DNA from: Callorhinus ursinus
Lineage: Eukaryota; Chordata; Mammalia; Carnivora; Otariidae
NCBI RefSeq assembly: GCF_003265705.1
Contig: NW_020312867.1
Span: forward strand, 8,841,228-8,905,227
Length of the DNA: 64,000 bases
Direction of reading: 5' to 3'
Part shown: in pieces, positions 33,045 through 44,129 of the stretch
How positions within the stretch are numbered: position 1 is the first letter of the stretch
Layout: every line of letters starts with the position of its first letter
Made by a program: the position numbers and the translations under genes
The notes under the pieces: generated by a model
What the model was told of the DNA's origin: nothing
Seen by the model: the letters and a program-made list of their open reading frames with translations, nothing else
The model's database searches: none

Positions 33045-33700
33045 CCCTGTATTCATTGGATGCCTAATTTGTCCGAGGGTCAGTGCTGGGTACCAGGACG
33101 AAAGAACTGAGGAGGACTCAGCCTGCCTTCAGGGAGTCCAAAGTCCAGTGGGGAAGACAGACATATAAACAGATCATTGCAGGGGTGCCTGGGTGGGGCT
33201 CAGTCGGGTTGAGCATCTGACTCTTGATCTCAGCTCAGATCTTAATCTCAGGGTCATGAGTTCAAGCCCTGCCTTGGGCTCCCAGTGTGGAGCCTACTCA
33301 AAAAACAAACAAACAAACAAACAAAACCCAGATCATTGCGATACAATAAGACAAGTCCCAGATAAAAGGGCTGAATAATGTATACAAATGGAGCACAAAA
33401 GAAGGAAGAAATTTCAATATCTAGCGGGGTCTGGGAAGGCTTCCGAGAGGAGGTGACTTCTGAGATGGGTCTTGCTGATAAGCAGACGTTTTCTGAGTAC
33501 CTAAGATAGGAAAGGGCCTGCCTGGCAGGTGGAACGAAGTGCAAAGGCAGAGACACGGGAGGCAGGTTGGTGGGGCCCACAGGCAGGACGCAGGTTGGCC
33601 TCAGTGGGTGGAATGCTAGAGAGGTTGTTGGAATACAGCATTCAAAGCCTGGACCGCTGTGCGGAGGATTTCCACTTGGAGGCAAGGGGGAAATCAGCCA
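33045..33700 (-). mobile_element. L2, antisense, split by a SINE
   Basis: Gtattcattggatgcctaat and ttcagggagtccaaagtcca lie left of the SINE. Ctgggaaggcttccgagagg, gaacgaagtgcaaaggcaga and ggaatgctagagaggttgtt lie to the right. Confidence 0.8.
33181..33328 (+). mobile_element. Older-subfamily Can-SINE
   Basis: Aggggtgcctgggtggggct, gagcatctgactcttgatct and gggtcatgagttcaagccct belong to an older carnivore SINE subfamily with an (AAAC)n tail instead of AAATAAAT. The direct repeat cagatcattgc (33170-33180 and 33329-33339) flanks it. Confidence 0.92.
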
Positions 33701-33859
33701 AGTCGTGGGGGTGGACAAAACATGGTTTAAGAGGTGACTCTGGGGACAAATGTGGGGAATGGGTTGGAGGGGACAGAGTGGAGACAGCCTGTGGGCAATG
33801 TGGCAGGGAGTGGCCTACAGTGAGTCGTGGCTGCAGGGCAGAAAGGAGAGTAGAAGTCT

Positions 33860-34300
33860 TAGTTCGGGTTCCCTAAGAAGCAGACCCCGAGCCAAGGGTT
33901 CAAATACATGTGGGAGGTGATCCCCAGAAGCCCTGACTGCAGGTGAGGAAGTAAAATGAAAAGAGAGGAAGCCATTGAGTGTTTAGTAAGAAACGACTGG
34001 AGCCGAGCTCTGCTGGGAAGCTCAGGGAGCCAGTGTCCAGGGTTGTGCCCCCTGATGGCAAAGGACCTGGAGTATTTAAACGCCGGTTTCTATACTAACT
34101 GGCTGAAGGCAGCTCCCAGGAAACATCCATTCCCTGGCACGTCTGACCTGCCTCGCAGAGCAGCTCCGGTGGCCAGAGAAAGTCCCCACACAGACTTTGG
34201 TGCTGGCAGCTGGATGATGGGCCAGAATGCCCTGAAGTAGGAAAGAAAGACCAAAGGGATATGGAAGGGGCATCAATAAATAGCATCTGCCCGAGTGAAG
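33860..34300 (+). mobile_element. Old interspersed repeat, family unresolved (probable)
   Basis: Tagttcgggttccctaagaa gcagaccccgagccaagggt and gggaggtgatccccagaagc form a phrase common in mammalian intergenic repeats, but I cannot assign its family. Confidence 0.45.
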
Positions 34301-34639
34301 TTGTACAAGATAATAAGTGGGCATAATGGGGGCGGGGGGGGATGGGTAGACTCACGGGCTCAGGCAACCTGGTACAGGGAGGGGCTCAGGGCAACATGCC
34401 CCAGGTAGGGATGGACTCAAGGCCATCAGATGCAGGCAGGTTAAGGCTGGCCAAGAGGAGACTGATCAGAGCAGCCCTTGGGGCCCACATGGGGTGGACT
34501 AGACCTTCTCTCCGAACGGGGAGCCTCCAGTCTCAGGGACGCAGAGCTACCCCCCGCCCAGTCCCTGGTAGAATGTGGAACGTGGCAAGAAAATGTGCCA
34601 ATGGGGAAAATGCATGTGCAGGGATGTATTCGTGCAGGG

Positions 34640-34825
34640 CTGTAGCACGGATGTGTGACCTTGGGCGAGTGACTTCACCTCTCCTGGCCTCGGTTTCCCC
34701 CTCTGTAAGGAGATGTGGTTTATAGAAGTGCCTATGCACAGGCTTGTTGTGAGGATGTCATTAGATGCTGCTTCGTGATGCCTGGAAGTCACCTAATAAA
34801 TGTGACCTGTTAATATTGTTATTTG
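34640..34825 (+). mobile_element. MIR
   Basis: Gatgtgtgaccttgggcgag, ctcggtttccccctctgtaa, ggcttgttgtgaggatgtca and cacctaataaatgtgacc span a sense MIR. Confidence 0.88.
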
Positions 34826-34829
34826 GGGC

Positions 34830-36040
34830 AAGAGTTTTGGGCATGGCACACATGTCATGTCCCCGGGGAAAGAGTGGTCATCATGTGCACACACGGTTCC
34901 TGCCCCCTGCTCGCACGCTGCACACAGCCTCCATGGACATGCTGAAGTGCTTTATATAGAATGTTAAAGAAAGCAAGATAGGAAATTATGCATAAAGCTT
35001 GATTCTAATTTTGTTTAAACACACACACTCACAAAGGCCCGAAGGATATACAGTAACATGTAACGATACTTAACACTAGATGGTAGAATTGAAGGTGGCT
35101 TGCATTTTTACAATTCTTTTCTGTTTTTTTTTTTCTTTTAAAAATTTCGCAGTAGATTGTATTATTTAAATAGCCATTTTCCACAAAGAAAGGAAAACAA
35201 ACATGCCTCTTTCCCTGACTTCCCTACCCCTCACGCATTTCATCTGCTTTCTGGGGAAGCAGGAGCTCCCCCGTCTAGGGGCGGCTGGCTGGTGCTTACC
35301 AGGGGTCCTGGGGCCTGGCCTCATCCCCAGCGCAGGGCGCCATGGGCCAGGGTTGGAGGGCTGCCATCAGAGTTCTGATCCTGGACCGACTGACCGTGAG
35401 TTGGGAGGAAGAGCTGAGCTCCCTGTCAGTCTGTGAAGATGGACGCTGCCTCTGGAGTCTGAGGACGCGCTCTGTGTTCGTCCATCGGCCTGTGACCAGA
35501 GGCAGAGCTGTCCAGTGCTGCGGGTCAGTGCGAGCAATTGCATGTGCCCGCATGTCCAAGCCACGTTGTCTAGGTGGCTTTCTATAAGCTAACATTTGTT
35601 CTTCATCTCTAGGCTCCTCAGCCCCTCCACTGTTTCTGAACTTGAGTGGGGGAGAAAGGAAAAGTTGTGTGCACACCATCAAATCACACAGTCTGCACCT
35701 GGATCCTAGAAATGGGCTATTCATAAAGATATTAGCCACTGATTTTTCTCAAGTTTCCTATCCAGTTTGACATCTAGGACTGTGTGATATGCTCAACGTT
35801 CATGGGAGATTCTAATAAGGCCCCCGTGATGGACTTAGTGGTATTACCTGTCTGAGTCCCTTGTTGGGAAAATGGTCCTTTCGCCACATCATGTGGGCCT
35901 CTCGGAGCTTCCATTAAGGGCACTCAGACAAGGGTGGTCATGGGCCTCGTGGAGGACAAAAGTGATTTTCTGGGATGGATGTACGGACATATACATGGAT
36001 ACACGACGTGTAGGAGAAAGAAGCCCTCGCTCCGGCCAGT
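34830..36040. other. Intergenic DNA, nothing recognised
   Basis: AT-rich sequence (34960-35180) includes CA and poly-T patches. A 147-codon minus-strand frame (35296-35739) is unsupported. Confidence 0.45.
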
Positions 36041-36290
36041 TTGCTGATCTTGGGGCACATGAGTCTTGGTCTGCTTGTTAGTGGCCCTCTTCCCTATGAC
36101 TTGTGGAAAGCCGGCTTGTAGGATAAAGCCAAGCAGAAAAGATGACTGTCGAATCCCTCTGTTCAGCCATTCCTGAAACGGCCGTCTTAGACCAGAACCA
36201 GTGCATTCCTTTTCTTTCTTAAGTGAGGGCCAGTTGGGGTTTTATCTACTGAAACAGAAGGAATCCCGACCGGCATACTGGAGTGGACAT
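36040..36290 (+). mobile_element. Interspersed repeat, family unresolved (copy 3)
   Basis: Aagtgagggccagttggggt tttatctactgaaacagaag gaatcccgaccggcatactg resembles the 3' phrase seen at 23255-23300. A second similar phrase (ttgagccactgagatttgga) occurs near 36656. Confidence 0.45.
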
Positions 36291-36760
36291 TTACTGGGTG
36301 GAAGCTGGTGGCCACCCGAATCCATGCCCCCTTCCTACGCACCGTCACTGAAAAGATCAGGAGGAGTTCCTGGGTGATGACCGTCCCTCCACCACGGCTG
36401 GGTCACTACCTGGATCGCCAAACAGACCAGGTGAGTTGGCCATGAGCCCCTTCCCAGTGTGCCCGTGAAACCTCCTGCATGGTCCTCCAAGCCTTACCCT
36501 TTCCTCTCCTCCACTGGGGGAGGCAGAGGATCCAGAAAGGATCTAAAACCCCCAAAGTTATGTCAGAGCCACTGGGTGGAAAGTGGGGCGTCCCAACGGC
36601 TGTAACGAGTTGACCTACATAGGACTATGGCATGAGTGGGAAACGCGTTATTGGGTTGAGCCACTGAGATTTGGAACTATCCTGCCCTAATCGCTACAAT
36701 AGGGTGCTACTTTGGAGATCATACCCGAGAGCTAAGACCCTGTGTGGTCTCAGAGCTTTC
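36290..36760. other. Intergenic DNA, probably old repeat
   Basis: Tgggttgagccactgagatt tggaactatcctgccctaat (36653-36692) suggests another retroposon end. The rest is unassigned. Confidence 0.45.
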
Positions 36761-36764
36761 ATCC

Positions 36765-36990
36765 CACCAAAGATATTTATTGAGCTCCCGTTCTGTGCTT
36801 GCCCAGCCCCGCTGCGTTTCTTTTTATCCTACTCTGGTCTCGATGTCCCTCTCCATCTGTCTGTCTTATCTGCCTGGACCCTAAGCTCCCCAAGAGCCAG
36901 GTCCTTGGTCTGTCTTCTTACTCTATGCTGTGTCCCAGAGTCTAGCGAAGTGCCAGGCACATAGTAAGTGCTCAATAAATATTGATTAGC
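36765..36990 (+). mobile_element. L2 3' end, sense (with a short antisense L2-like phrase before it)
   Basis: Gatatttattgagctcccgt (antisense-like) is followed at about 36800-36990 by ggaccctaagctccccaaga and gtgccaggcacatagtaagt gctcaataaatattg, a textbook L2 3' terminus. Confidence 0.88.
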
Positions 36991-36994
36991 TGCT

Positions 36995-37600
36995 CTGTAA
37001 AACAACTACATGCACAGAATTGTTTGAGGCTTAAGTGAGGTTTTGACTGCAATGTCACATGGCACACAGCAATTCCTCAGGAAACACAGAGTAAAAGGAG
37101 CTAAATAAAGACACCTGTGGGCTGGGCAAAGCTCTCAGAGAGAAGGCAGACGTTAGCCAGGCCTGTCCTGTGCCACACCATCCAGAGTCAGTTTTCTGGT
37201 CCCTGGCTGGCCCCCGAGTCCATGCAGGAGGCAGAACTGGGACAGAGGACAGGGAGGGGACCCAATGCTGCTCTCACGGAGCCCCGGTCCCAGGGGTTTG
37301 GGCTGTGGTCGGGGTGAGGAGACACTTCAGGAAACATTACTCCGAAGGCTTTTGCTATGTGAGCAGCCTTGGAGCAGACTTCTCACCACCTAGGATGTGG
37401 GAAGCCTGATATGCTTCTGGGGTAAATCTTCCCTTAGCAGTCTGAGATCTCGTCTCAGGAAATGTTAACTCCTTGCGCTCAGTCCTACTTGCCCGAGACA
37501 GGCTCCAGGGATTTAGCCCAAGACTCCAAAATAATGTCCAAACTGCACGCCTGGGCTGGGGATTGGGGATGGGGGTGACGTGTCCAAGCAGCATAACGTG
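36995..37600. other. Intergenic DNA, nothing recognised
   Basis: A faint MIR 3' phrase occurs at 37020-37085 (cacatggcacacagcaattc). The rest is unassigned. Confidence 0.45.
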
Positions 37601-37604
37601 GTCG

Positions 37605-37800
37605 TTGATAGCTTGAGCTCTGGAACCAGAAGGCCTGGGTTTGGATCCTGGCTCTGGCTACTTACTAGCTCTGAGACTTTGGACTACCCAGCTTATCTGA
37701 GCCTCAGTTTTCCCATCTATAAAGTGGAATGATAATAAAAGTAACCACCCTGGAGGGTTGTTGGGAAGAATGAAGGCGTTAATGAGAGTTGGGTGCATGA
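37605..37800 (+). mobile_element. MIR, nearly full length
   Basis: Gagctctggaaccagaaggc, ggatcctggctctggctact tactagc, cctcagttttcccatctata and ggagggttgttgggaagaat span the element. Confidence 0.95.
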
Positions 37801-38029
37801 CACCGCAATGGCCCCCTGGGTCTCTCTGGGGATGGTGGGCAGTGCGAATCTCATGTCTTGACTCTTGGGACAGTGCAGCCCACTTAAAAGCTCGGATGTT
37901 CCCTAAACCTATGATGGCACTATGCTGCATTTTAGGGTCTTTGGATCTTTGAGACCCCGCTTACTACATCCCAGCAGCCAGGTAGTAAGTCCGTCCTTCT
38001 TGCGGGGAAGCTGGGTACCCGCCACACCC

Positions 38030-38130
38030 CCTTACTTGCTGCATGACCTTGGGTAAGTTCCTGGCCTTCTCTGCGCCTCAGAGAAAGTGACTGGCAGGGG
38101 GATGACGATGATGAAATGAGATTCTTGCTG
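38030..38130 (+). mobile_element. MIR fragment
   Basis: Cttgctgcatgaccttgggt aagttcctggccttctctgc gcctcag is the sense MIR core. Confidence 0.8.
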
Positions 38131-38136
38131 CTATTT

Positions 38137-38640
38137 ATATTCATTCCACAATTGCTTTTATTGAGCACCGACTATATGCTGGGCATCGTTCTAGGCCCTG
38201 AGGACATGGCAGTGAACAAAACAGACAACAGCCCAGTCCCGATGGAGCCCATGGTATCACAGGGCTGCCACACCCTAAACAAATAAGTAAAAGACATGAG
38301 GTACTGGATGATGACAAGCGTCGCGGGGAATAATAATTAAACCAAGAAAGGGTGGGGTGGGAAGAGGCTGGCCAGGGAAGGCCTCCCTCAGAAAGAGCTG
38401 GGCAAGATGAGGGGGCCAGGCAGATATCTCAGGGAAGAGCTTTGCAGGTAGACAGGTTCCAGAAGCACGTGAGCGTGGGGAGACTGGCTGGAGGCCAGGT
38501 CAGGGGAGAAGCGGGGTGGCAGGGCAGGGCCACCCAGGCCACTGCAAGGACTTGGGTGTTTCTCTGCATGCAACAGGGAGCCACGGGAGCTTCTGGGCAG
38601 ATGAAAGTGTGACCTGACTTGCATTTTACTAATAGCATCA
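38137..38640 (-). mobile_element. L2, antisense
   Basis: Ttttattgagcaccgactat, tctaggccctgaggacatgg cagtgaacaaaacagac, gccagggaaggcctccctca and agtgtgacctgacttgcatt are in reverse L2 order. Confidence 0.92.
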
Positions 38641-38930
38641 CCTAGTTGACGAGATGAGGCTGCCTCGTCACCACCCTGCAGGAGAATACTCGGAGGGGCT
38701 CACGGGCCCTGCCTGCCGAGGCAGATGCTCCGTGCTCGCTCTGCCCTGCAGCCAGTCGGCCCCCACCCGGCAGGCCGCGTGCTGGAGCTCCACACCCCCA
38801 GCCCCGCCACCCTGTTCTCCATCTTGCCTCCTGCTTGTTTACCACTCTAGCCTGTGTCCTACCTCCTAGCCTGCCCTCCTCCCTCCCTTCCCAGAGAACC
38901 GGGAAGCAGGAGCAGGGGACCGGTCTTAGC
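38640..38930. other. Intergenic DNA, GC-rich
   Basis: No exon or repeat is recognised. CpG content is modest. Confidence 0.45.
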
Positions 38931-38934
38931 GGCC

Positions 38935-39045
38935 GTGCACCGGGTTCAAATCCTCCCTCCTTGGAATGCCTGGGCCTCAGTGTTCTTCATCCAGAACGGG
39001 AGTAGTGATAACAGAGTTGCGCTCATCTAATGAGCGGAGTCCCAA
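38935..39045 (+). mobile_element. MIR fragment
   Basis: Caccgggttcaaatcctccc and gggcctcagtgttcttcatc are sense MIR parts. Confidence 0.6.
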
Positions 39046-39520
39046 AGACCCAACCATGTAAAATGCAGCCGAGTGCAATCGTACCAGAGCCTCGAGTGGG
39101 TCTGCATTTGCAGAAGAGCGAAGGCGGGAAACTCATGTGGCCCAGCACCACTGCAGAAAGGCCCAGCGGTCACAAGTTTCATTCCCAACTGTCCCTGCCC
39201 CACGTCCCACTCAACCCAAGACCGTCCACATTTCAAAACGGGTGCTGGGCCGAGGTCGGCTGCTCCTCGCCACCCGAGGGATGTCACCCCCTGTGGAGAG
39301 GGGTAATGAGTCCCCCTGTGAACCGTCCTGGGGAGCGCTCCTGGCGCATTCGGGAAATGTCAGCTGTTGCCACAGCTCCCATCACATCACGTGGGAAGGA
39401 GCTCCTTCCTCCTCTGCTTGGTCCCAGCCTGTGAGAGAGATGCGGGTAAGGACCTGCTCGCATGTATCATCCATGCCCGCTACAGAGCAGAGGCCAATAC
39501 GTGCTCACTGGAAGCACCTA
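39045..39520. other. Intergenic DNA, nothing recognised
   Basis: Overlapping frames of 131 and 134 codons on the plus strand (39030-39532) lack family signals and are not called. Confidence 0.45.
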
Positions 39521-39534
39521 GAGCACAGCTAGGG

Positions 39535-39650
39535 GTGGGTGTGGGTCCCGGTTGTACCGTTTACCTTGTGGCCTGGGGTGAGTCACTACTTCTCTGAGCC
39601 TCTGTCTCCTCATCTGTAAAATGGGACGGCTCATTCCTCCCAGCAGGGTG
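39535..39650 (+). mobile_element. MIR
   Basis: Gagtcactacttctctgagc ctctgtctcctcatctgtaa aatggga is a well-kept sense MIR core. Confidence 0.85.
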
Positions 39651-39654
39651 AAGG

Positions 39655-40040
39655 GGGCATCCCCGGGGCTCCCGTGCCTCCCCGGGGTGCTCTACTAAGG
39701 TGCCCAAAGGATACCTGGCAGAGAGGCCCAGGGGACCTGGTGGTGCCCATCAGAACCACTGCAGCAGCTGGGCAGAGCAGATTGGGCTGCGAGCTCTCTC
39801 TCGTGAGTCACAGGCTAAGGAGCTCCCCAGGAAGCCCCGGTGAGGCTCGCTGGGCTGGGGGCCTGTCGCAGCAGGTGTTCGGGTGAGTGGGCTCATTGTT
39901 TCCACCCCACCAGGGACTCCGTGTTTGGTAGGTTCGCCCTGGACTCAGAGAAGAGCAGGACTCACTGGGAGCCTCTCCCCCTCCCTTGCCCCAGTTCAGG
40001 GCAAAGAGAGCGCCAAGAAACACACCATTTTGTGAGGCCC
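39655..40040. other. Intergenic DNA, nothing recognised
   Basis: Nothing assignable is seen. Confidence 0.45.
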
Positions 40041-40049
40041 TTCTATAAG

Positions 40050-40265
40050 ACCCCTGCGTTTCTAGGTACTTCCAGACACTAGCTGTTCCTGAACCCTCGC
40101 TGACATAGGTTCTGCTCCTGGCCACGTCAAACGGGGCCTCACAACAACCCTTTGAAATGGGTCTCGCTGGTATCCCCAACTTGTGGGCGAGGCACAGAAA
40201 GGCTAAGCCGCTCGCCTGGGGCCACACAGGTAGCAAGCAGTAGGGCCAAGGTCTGGGTCCGGGTC
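40050..40265 (-). mobile_element. MIR, antisense
   Basis: Gcctcacaacaaccctttga aatgggtctcgctggtatcc, ggcacagaaaggctaagccg and cacacaggtagcaagcag form a reverse MIR. Confidence 0.82.
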
Positions 40266-40479
40266 CGAGCCCCTTCTCTGACTGCCTGGTTAGGGAGGGA
40301 GAACAGACAGGCCACCAGCCTATGGCCCAGGCCTCCGGGACTCCTGGCCACGTGCACGCAGCCTCCAGCCTCTCAGGGGCCAGGGGCCAGCTCTGCTGAC
40401 TCTCCTCACGTGGCTGCCCCTCTCTCCATAAGCCTTCTGTTTAAGAGGCGGCCTGTCTGCTGGTGAGAGCCAGCACTTC

Positions 40480-40620
40480 TTCCAAAGCTGGATGCCGGGG
40501 CTCCAGCCTGGCTCTGCTCCTTTGTTCCGCAGCCCTCCGTTTCCTCCTCCAGAAAATGAGAGCAACAGGACCCCATCTCGTCTCATTGTAAGACTGTAGT
40601 GAGGGGCTCTGTTCAGAGGG
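40480..40620 (+). mobile_element. MIR (diverged)
   Basis: Ccagcctggctctgctcctt, ctccgtttcctcctccagaa aatgagagc and cattgtaagactgtagtgag follow the sense order. Confidence 0.6.
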
Positions 40621-40879
40621 CAGATGGTCAACAGAGCTCACTCCAGCCCTACCAGATCACTCCTTCCCTGAAGTTCTGCGGTCTTCTCCCCGCCTGTCTC
40701 TTTCTACCTATTTCCCTCTCTACCTCCTCTTCTGAGGCATATCTGTCTTGCTTTGAAAAGCTTCTCTTTGTCACTTTCCTCTCTTTCTCACGCCCTCCTG
40801 GGTCCTAAATCCTGGCTCTGCATTTCCGCGCTGCATAAGCTTAGGCAGAGTGCAGAGCAGACGTCCCGGCAGGGGACAC

Positions 40880-41070
40880 TCTCAAACTTTACTCTCTAGA
40901 AAATTTTCCTGGGGAAATTCCTAAGTGCAGATCCCTGGCCCCACTCCAGAGATTCTGATTGCATGGGTCCAGGGCAAGGCCAGAGAACCTGTGTTTTACC
41001 CAGCACCCTCCCCGCCACCACTCAGGTGAGATAGGCTGGCTCTTGGACTAGACTTTGAGAAGCCCTGTAT
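40880..41070 (+). mobile_element. MER5A-like DNA transposon fragment
   Basis: Ccactccagagattctgatt, acctgtgttttacccagcac and actttgagaagccctg match the second half of the element. Confidence 0.6.
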
Positions 41071-41297
41071 TTGCCCTCAGTTTCGGCATCTGCAAAATGG
41101 CGGAAAAAACAGAAGCCACCTCCCAAGGTGGTAAAGGCGAAATGAAGTGATTCGTCTGCAAAGCGGTGCTTCTGTATGATTGCTTTTGTCTCTGTATTTC
41201 CCATTCTCTGTTTCTGGTGTTCTGATGTTTCTCTCTCTTCTCTCCCCACCCTCTGCCTAGAAGTGAACCCAATCCCGGAGCTGGAAGGGCAGAACTG

Positions 41298-41320
41298 AAA
41301 AAAAAAAAAAAAAAAAAAAA
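41298..41320 (+). repeat. Poly-A run (23 A)
   Basis: An uninterrupted A tract without a recognisable retroposon body immediately upstream. Confidence 0.9.
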
Positions 41321-41579
41321 GAGTGGCCCTTCTGGAAGGGCTGGGGGCCCCATGACCATCCACATTGTCTCTGCCTCACACCCGCTGTCCCCCCAGACAG
41401 AGCATCTCCCGCCCCTGCAGCCCCCACAGCAGCAAAGCCCAGGGAAGATGGGGGATCCATTGTGCAGGAATGGCCCTGCTGCTATGGAAACCAGCGCTTA
41501 GGAACTGCTCAGAGAGAGGATCTTTCTGGGGAGCGGCCTGGCCTTGGGGGAGGGGGGAGAGGCCAAACTCTGCGCCTTG

Positions 41580-41690
41580 GACCTTGCCCTCCCATTACGG
41601 GCCCTGTGACGCTGGGCAAGTCACTTAACCTCTCTGAGCCCTCTCTCCCTCCCCGGCCTGGGAACACAACCTCCATTAGCGGTGGGTAAT
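41580..41690 (+). mobile_element. MIR fragment
   Basis: Ccctgtgacgctgggcaagt cacttaacctctctgagccc is a clear sense MIR 5' half. Confidence 0.82.
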
Positions 41691-41897
41691 GACGGCCGCC
41701 AATGACTGAACGCCAGGCTGCGGCTTTCAAGCCTGAAGACACGCCAAATTGCTGTTTGCTTCCATTACTGCAAGCTCAAAATATTCTAGTGTCAGCTTGC
41801 TGTGCAACCCTGTGCCACCCGGGGGCCACCAAACGAGTTCCATGATAGAATTCCCTCTTGTAGAGGCATGGGGTCCACTCGGAGTCACCCTCTAAGG

Positions 41898-41936
<39 letters not shown>
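41898..41936 (+). repeat. (CA)n microsatellite, about 19 units
   Basis: A perfect dinucleotide run, the cleanest CA microsatellite in the window. Confidence 0.97.
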
Positions 41937-41937
<1 letters not shown>

Positions 41938-41939
41938 AG

Positions 41940-42690
41940 CCACTGAGCTAAGCTGGCCAAATAGCGCTCCCTCCCGCCCCAGCCCCCACTGAGAAATGCT
42001 CCTTGAGGTTCCTCTGCCAGAAAGGAGAAACAAGCATGAGGTCTGGGGGATGACTCCACCTGCAATTCCCGGTGCCCTGCAGCTGCCTTGGCAGCGCCAG
42101 CCTCCAGGGATCTTCCCTGTGGGTGCATTTTCTTCCTCAAAGCCTCCCTGCCCTCTGTTCTCTTCGGGGCCTCCAGACCCACATCTGGGCTCATCAGCCT
42201 GAACTTCAGGGCGCCCACCACTGGCCTGAAAGTTTCCCCAAAGAGGCCTGCCCTGTCCCCCTGCTGCACAGCATGGCCCCCCCTACCTGGTCCCTCCCTA
42301 TGAAAGGGCGGGAGCTGCCTGACCCACGCCCAGAGGGGCATCAGGGAGGGCTTCACCCCTCTCTGTGCCTTCGCTTCCTCACACACTCACACACTCCAAG
42401 ACGCGCAGCACGCACAGCACATTCCCACCCATGCCATGGGGCAGGAAGACCACTGGTGCCCCGGGCATCTGGCCCCTCCCTTGTCTTTGCTCCCGTCATG
42501 CCCTTCCCCTGGAATTGTTCCCACATCCCTGTCCGGAATCCTCCGGGATCCTTTGCACCCGCCCCTCCTCACTAATCCAGGTCTTCAGAGAACACTGTGA
42601 CTTGCCCAAGATCACCCAGGAAGCCTTCCGCTGCAGAGCCTGTGTTAGCACCCAGTCCCTGGGGGGACACGGAGTCCTGCTGCTCCAAAG
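41940..42690. other. Intergenic DNA, nothing recognised
   Basis: Long frames (164 codons minus, 167 codons plus) overlap each other here. Neither shows a domain. The minus frame runs through the CA repeat, which argues against coding. Confidence 0.5.
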
Positions 42691-42694
42691 AGCA

Positions 42695-42905
42695 TCCATG
42701 CACTCATTCAGCCAGCCAGGCGTCTGTTTGTTTGTTTTCCCAACAAACATTTATTACGCCCCAGGCAGGCTGCTCGGTGCTGGGGACCCAGCCATGAACA
42801 AGGCCGGCCGAGAACGTGCAGCCCAGAGAAGCAGACAGATGCTAAACAAGTAATTACAAGTGTGATGAATGCCACGGAGGAAAAGCAGAGAGCCCCGGGA
42901 GGGGA
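42695..42905 (-). mobile_element. L2 3' end, antisense
   Basis: Caacaaacatttattacgcc, ggtgctggggacccagccat gaacaagg and atgccacggaggaaaagcag are a reverse L2. Confidence 0.85.
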
Positions 42906-42909
42906 CCAG

Positions 42910-43590
42910 AGGGGGCCACTGAGGTTCCCATTTGTACGAGGTTTTACAGCAGCCTCGCCCCTGGGGTGGTCCTCCAGCCCCCTGCGTCAGAACCCCCCAG
43001 GAAGCCCATTTAAGCCCCCCAGGCCTGCAGACTAGCATCCCTGGGGAGCAATGCTTCCTCCTGAGCACATGCCCAGGGAAGGCTGCTCTGAGGTGTAAGG
43101 ACCGCAGCTTTAGAGACCTGAAGGGGGTGGGGGCTAATGTTCTCTTATGACCCCCCTCCCCTGACTCCATCCCTCTCTTACCAGTCTCTGACGTATGGAG
43201 AATTAGCCCCAGGGTATGGACGAGCAAGCCAAGGCCCCGAAAAGCCCATTGACTTGGTGGGTGCAGAGCAGGGACACAACCCAGGCCAGTCAGATTCTAG
43301 ATCTCCAGGAGGTCCTCAGAGAAGGCCAGGTTTCTGGGTGCTCAGCACACAGCCCCTCTGAATGTGAAAAGGAACACGAGTAACCAGACCCAGGGAGCCC
43401 AGGGCTACTGGTTACAAGGTACCACCTGTATGTACTTCACCAGAGAGGATCTTAGTGACATGGTGAGAAGGGGCTCTGGCATCAGAATGAGTAAGTGTCC
43501 AGCCAGGTGCCCCCGTTTCCCAGCTGTGTGGCGTCTTCCTCTCCACCTCGCCACTCCGGCTGCTCTGGCCTCTGGGCTCTTCTTAAACAG
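42910..43590. other. Intergenic DNA, possible MER5-type remnant
   Basis: Ggtcctccagccccctgcgt cagaacc (42967-42993) vaguely resembles MER5. Otherwise unassigned. Confidence 0.4.
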
Positions 43591-43599
43591 GCCAGCTCC

Positions 43600-44125
43600 T
43601 CTCTTTGCCCACAGCTTCACACATGCTGTTCCCAGAGCCTGAACACCCTTCCTCCAGGGAGCCACGTGTCTTTCTTCCTCCACTGCACCCTTTGAGTCTC
43701 TGCTCCAATGTCACCTTTTTGGAGAGACTCTTACTCATCCTTCTGGCAAAACCAGCCCCTGCAATAAAAAAAAAAGAAAAAGAAAAACTACAGCACAGGG
43801 AATATAGTCAGTGGTATGGTAATAGCCTTGGGTGGTGACAGGTGGTGTGATGCTTGCGGTGGGCACAGCAGAACATATAGACTTGTCAAATCACTATGTT
43901 GTACGCCTGGAACTCATGTAACTTTGTGTGTCAGCTGTACATCAATTAAAAAAAAAAGAAGAAAAAAAAAAGCCCTGCGCCATCACCTTGTGTCCCCCTG
44001 GGCTCCTTGCCTTTCCCCCCTGCACTGTCTCCAGCTTTGCCCCCATCTCCCCGCAGGCGAACACAGCCTGCATGAGGCCAGAGACTCTGTTTTGTTCCCT
44101 GTTGTTTCTCCAACCAAAGCATGCG
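43600..44125 (+). mobile_element. L2 3' region, sense, split by an L1 end
   Basis: Acatgctgttcccagagcct, ctgctccaatgtcacctttt and ctcttactcatccttctggc precede the L1. Gaggccagagactctgtttt gttccctgttg follows it. Confidence 0.75.
43766..43972 (+). mobile_element. Old L1 3' end inside L2
   Basis: Ctacagcacagggaatatag tcag, tcactatgttgtacgcctgg aactcatg and gtacatcaattaaaaaaa are an old L1 3' end with A-tail. Similar agcccctgc and agccctgcg at its two sides may be remnants of a target-site duplication. Confidence 0.8.
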
Positions 44126-44129
44126 ACAG

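Noticed and set aside
41898..41936. A CRISPR-like or regulatory repeat array.
   Set aside because: It is a simple CA microsatellite, and none of the tandem arrays has spacers.
42072..42853. Overlapping plus-strand frames of 167 and 162 codons.
   Set aside because: The second runs into antisense L2, and neither shows a domain or consistent codon signal.
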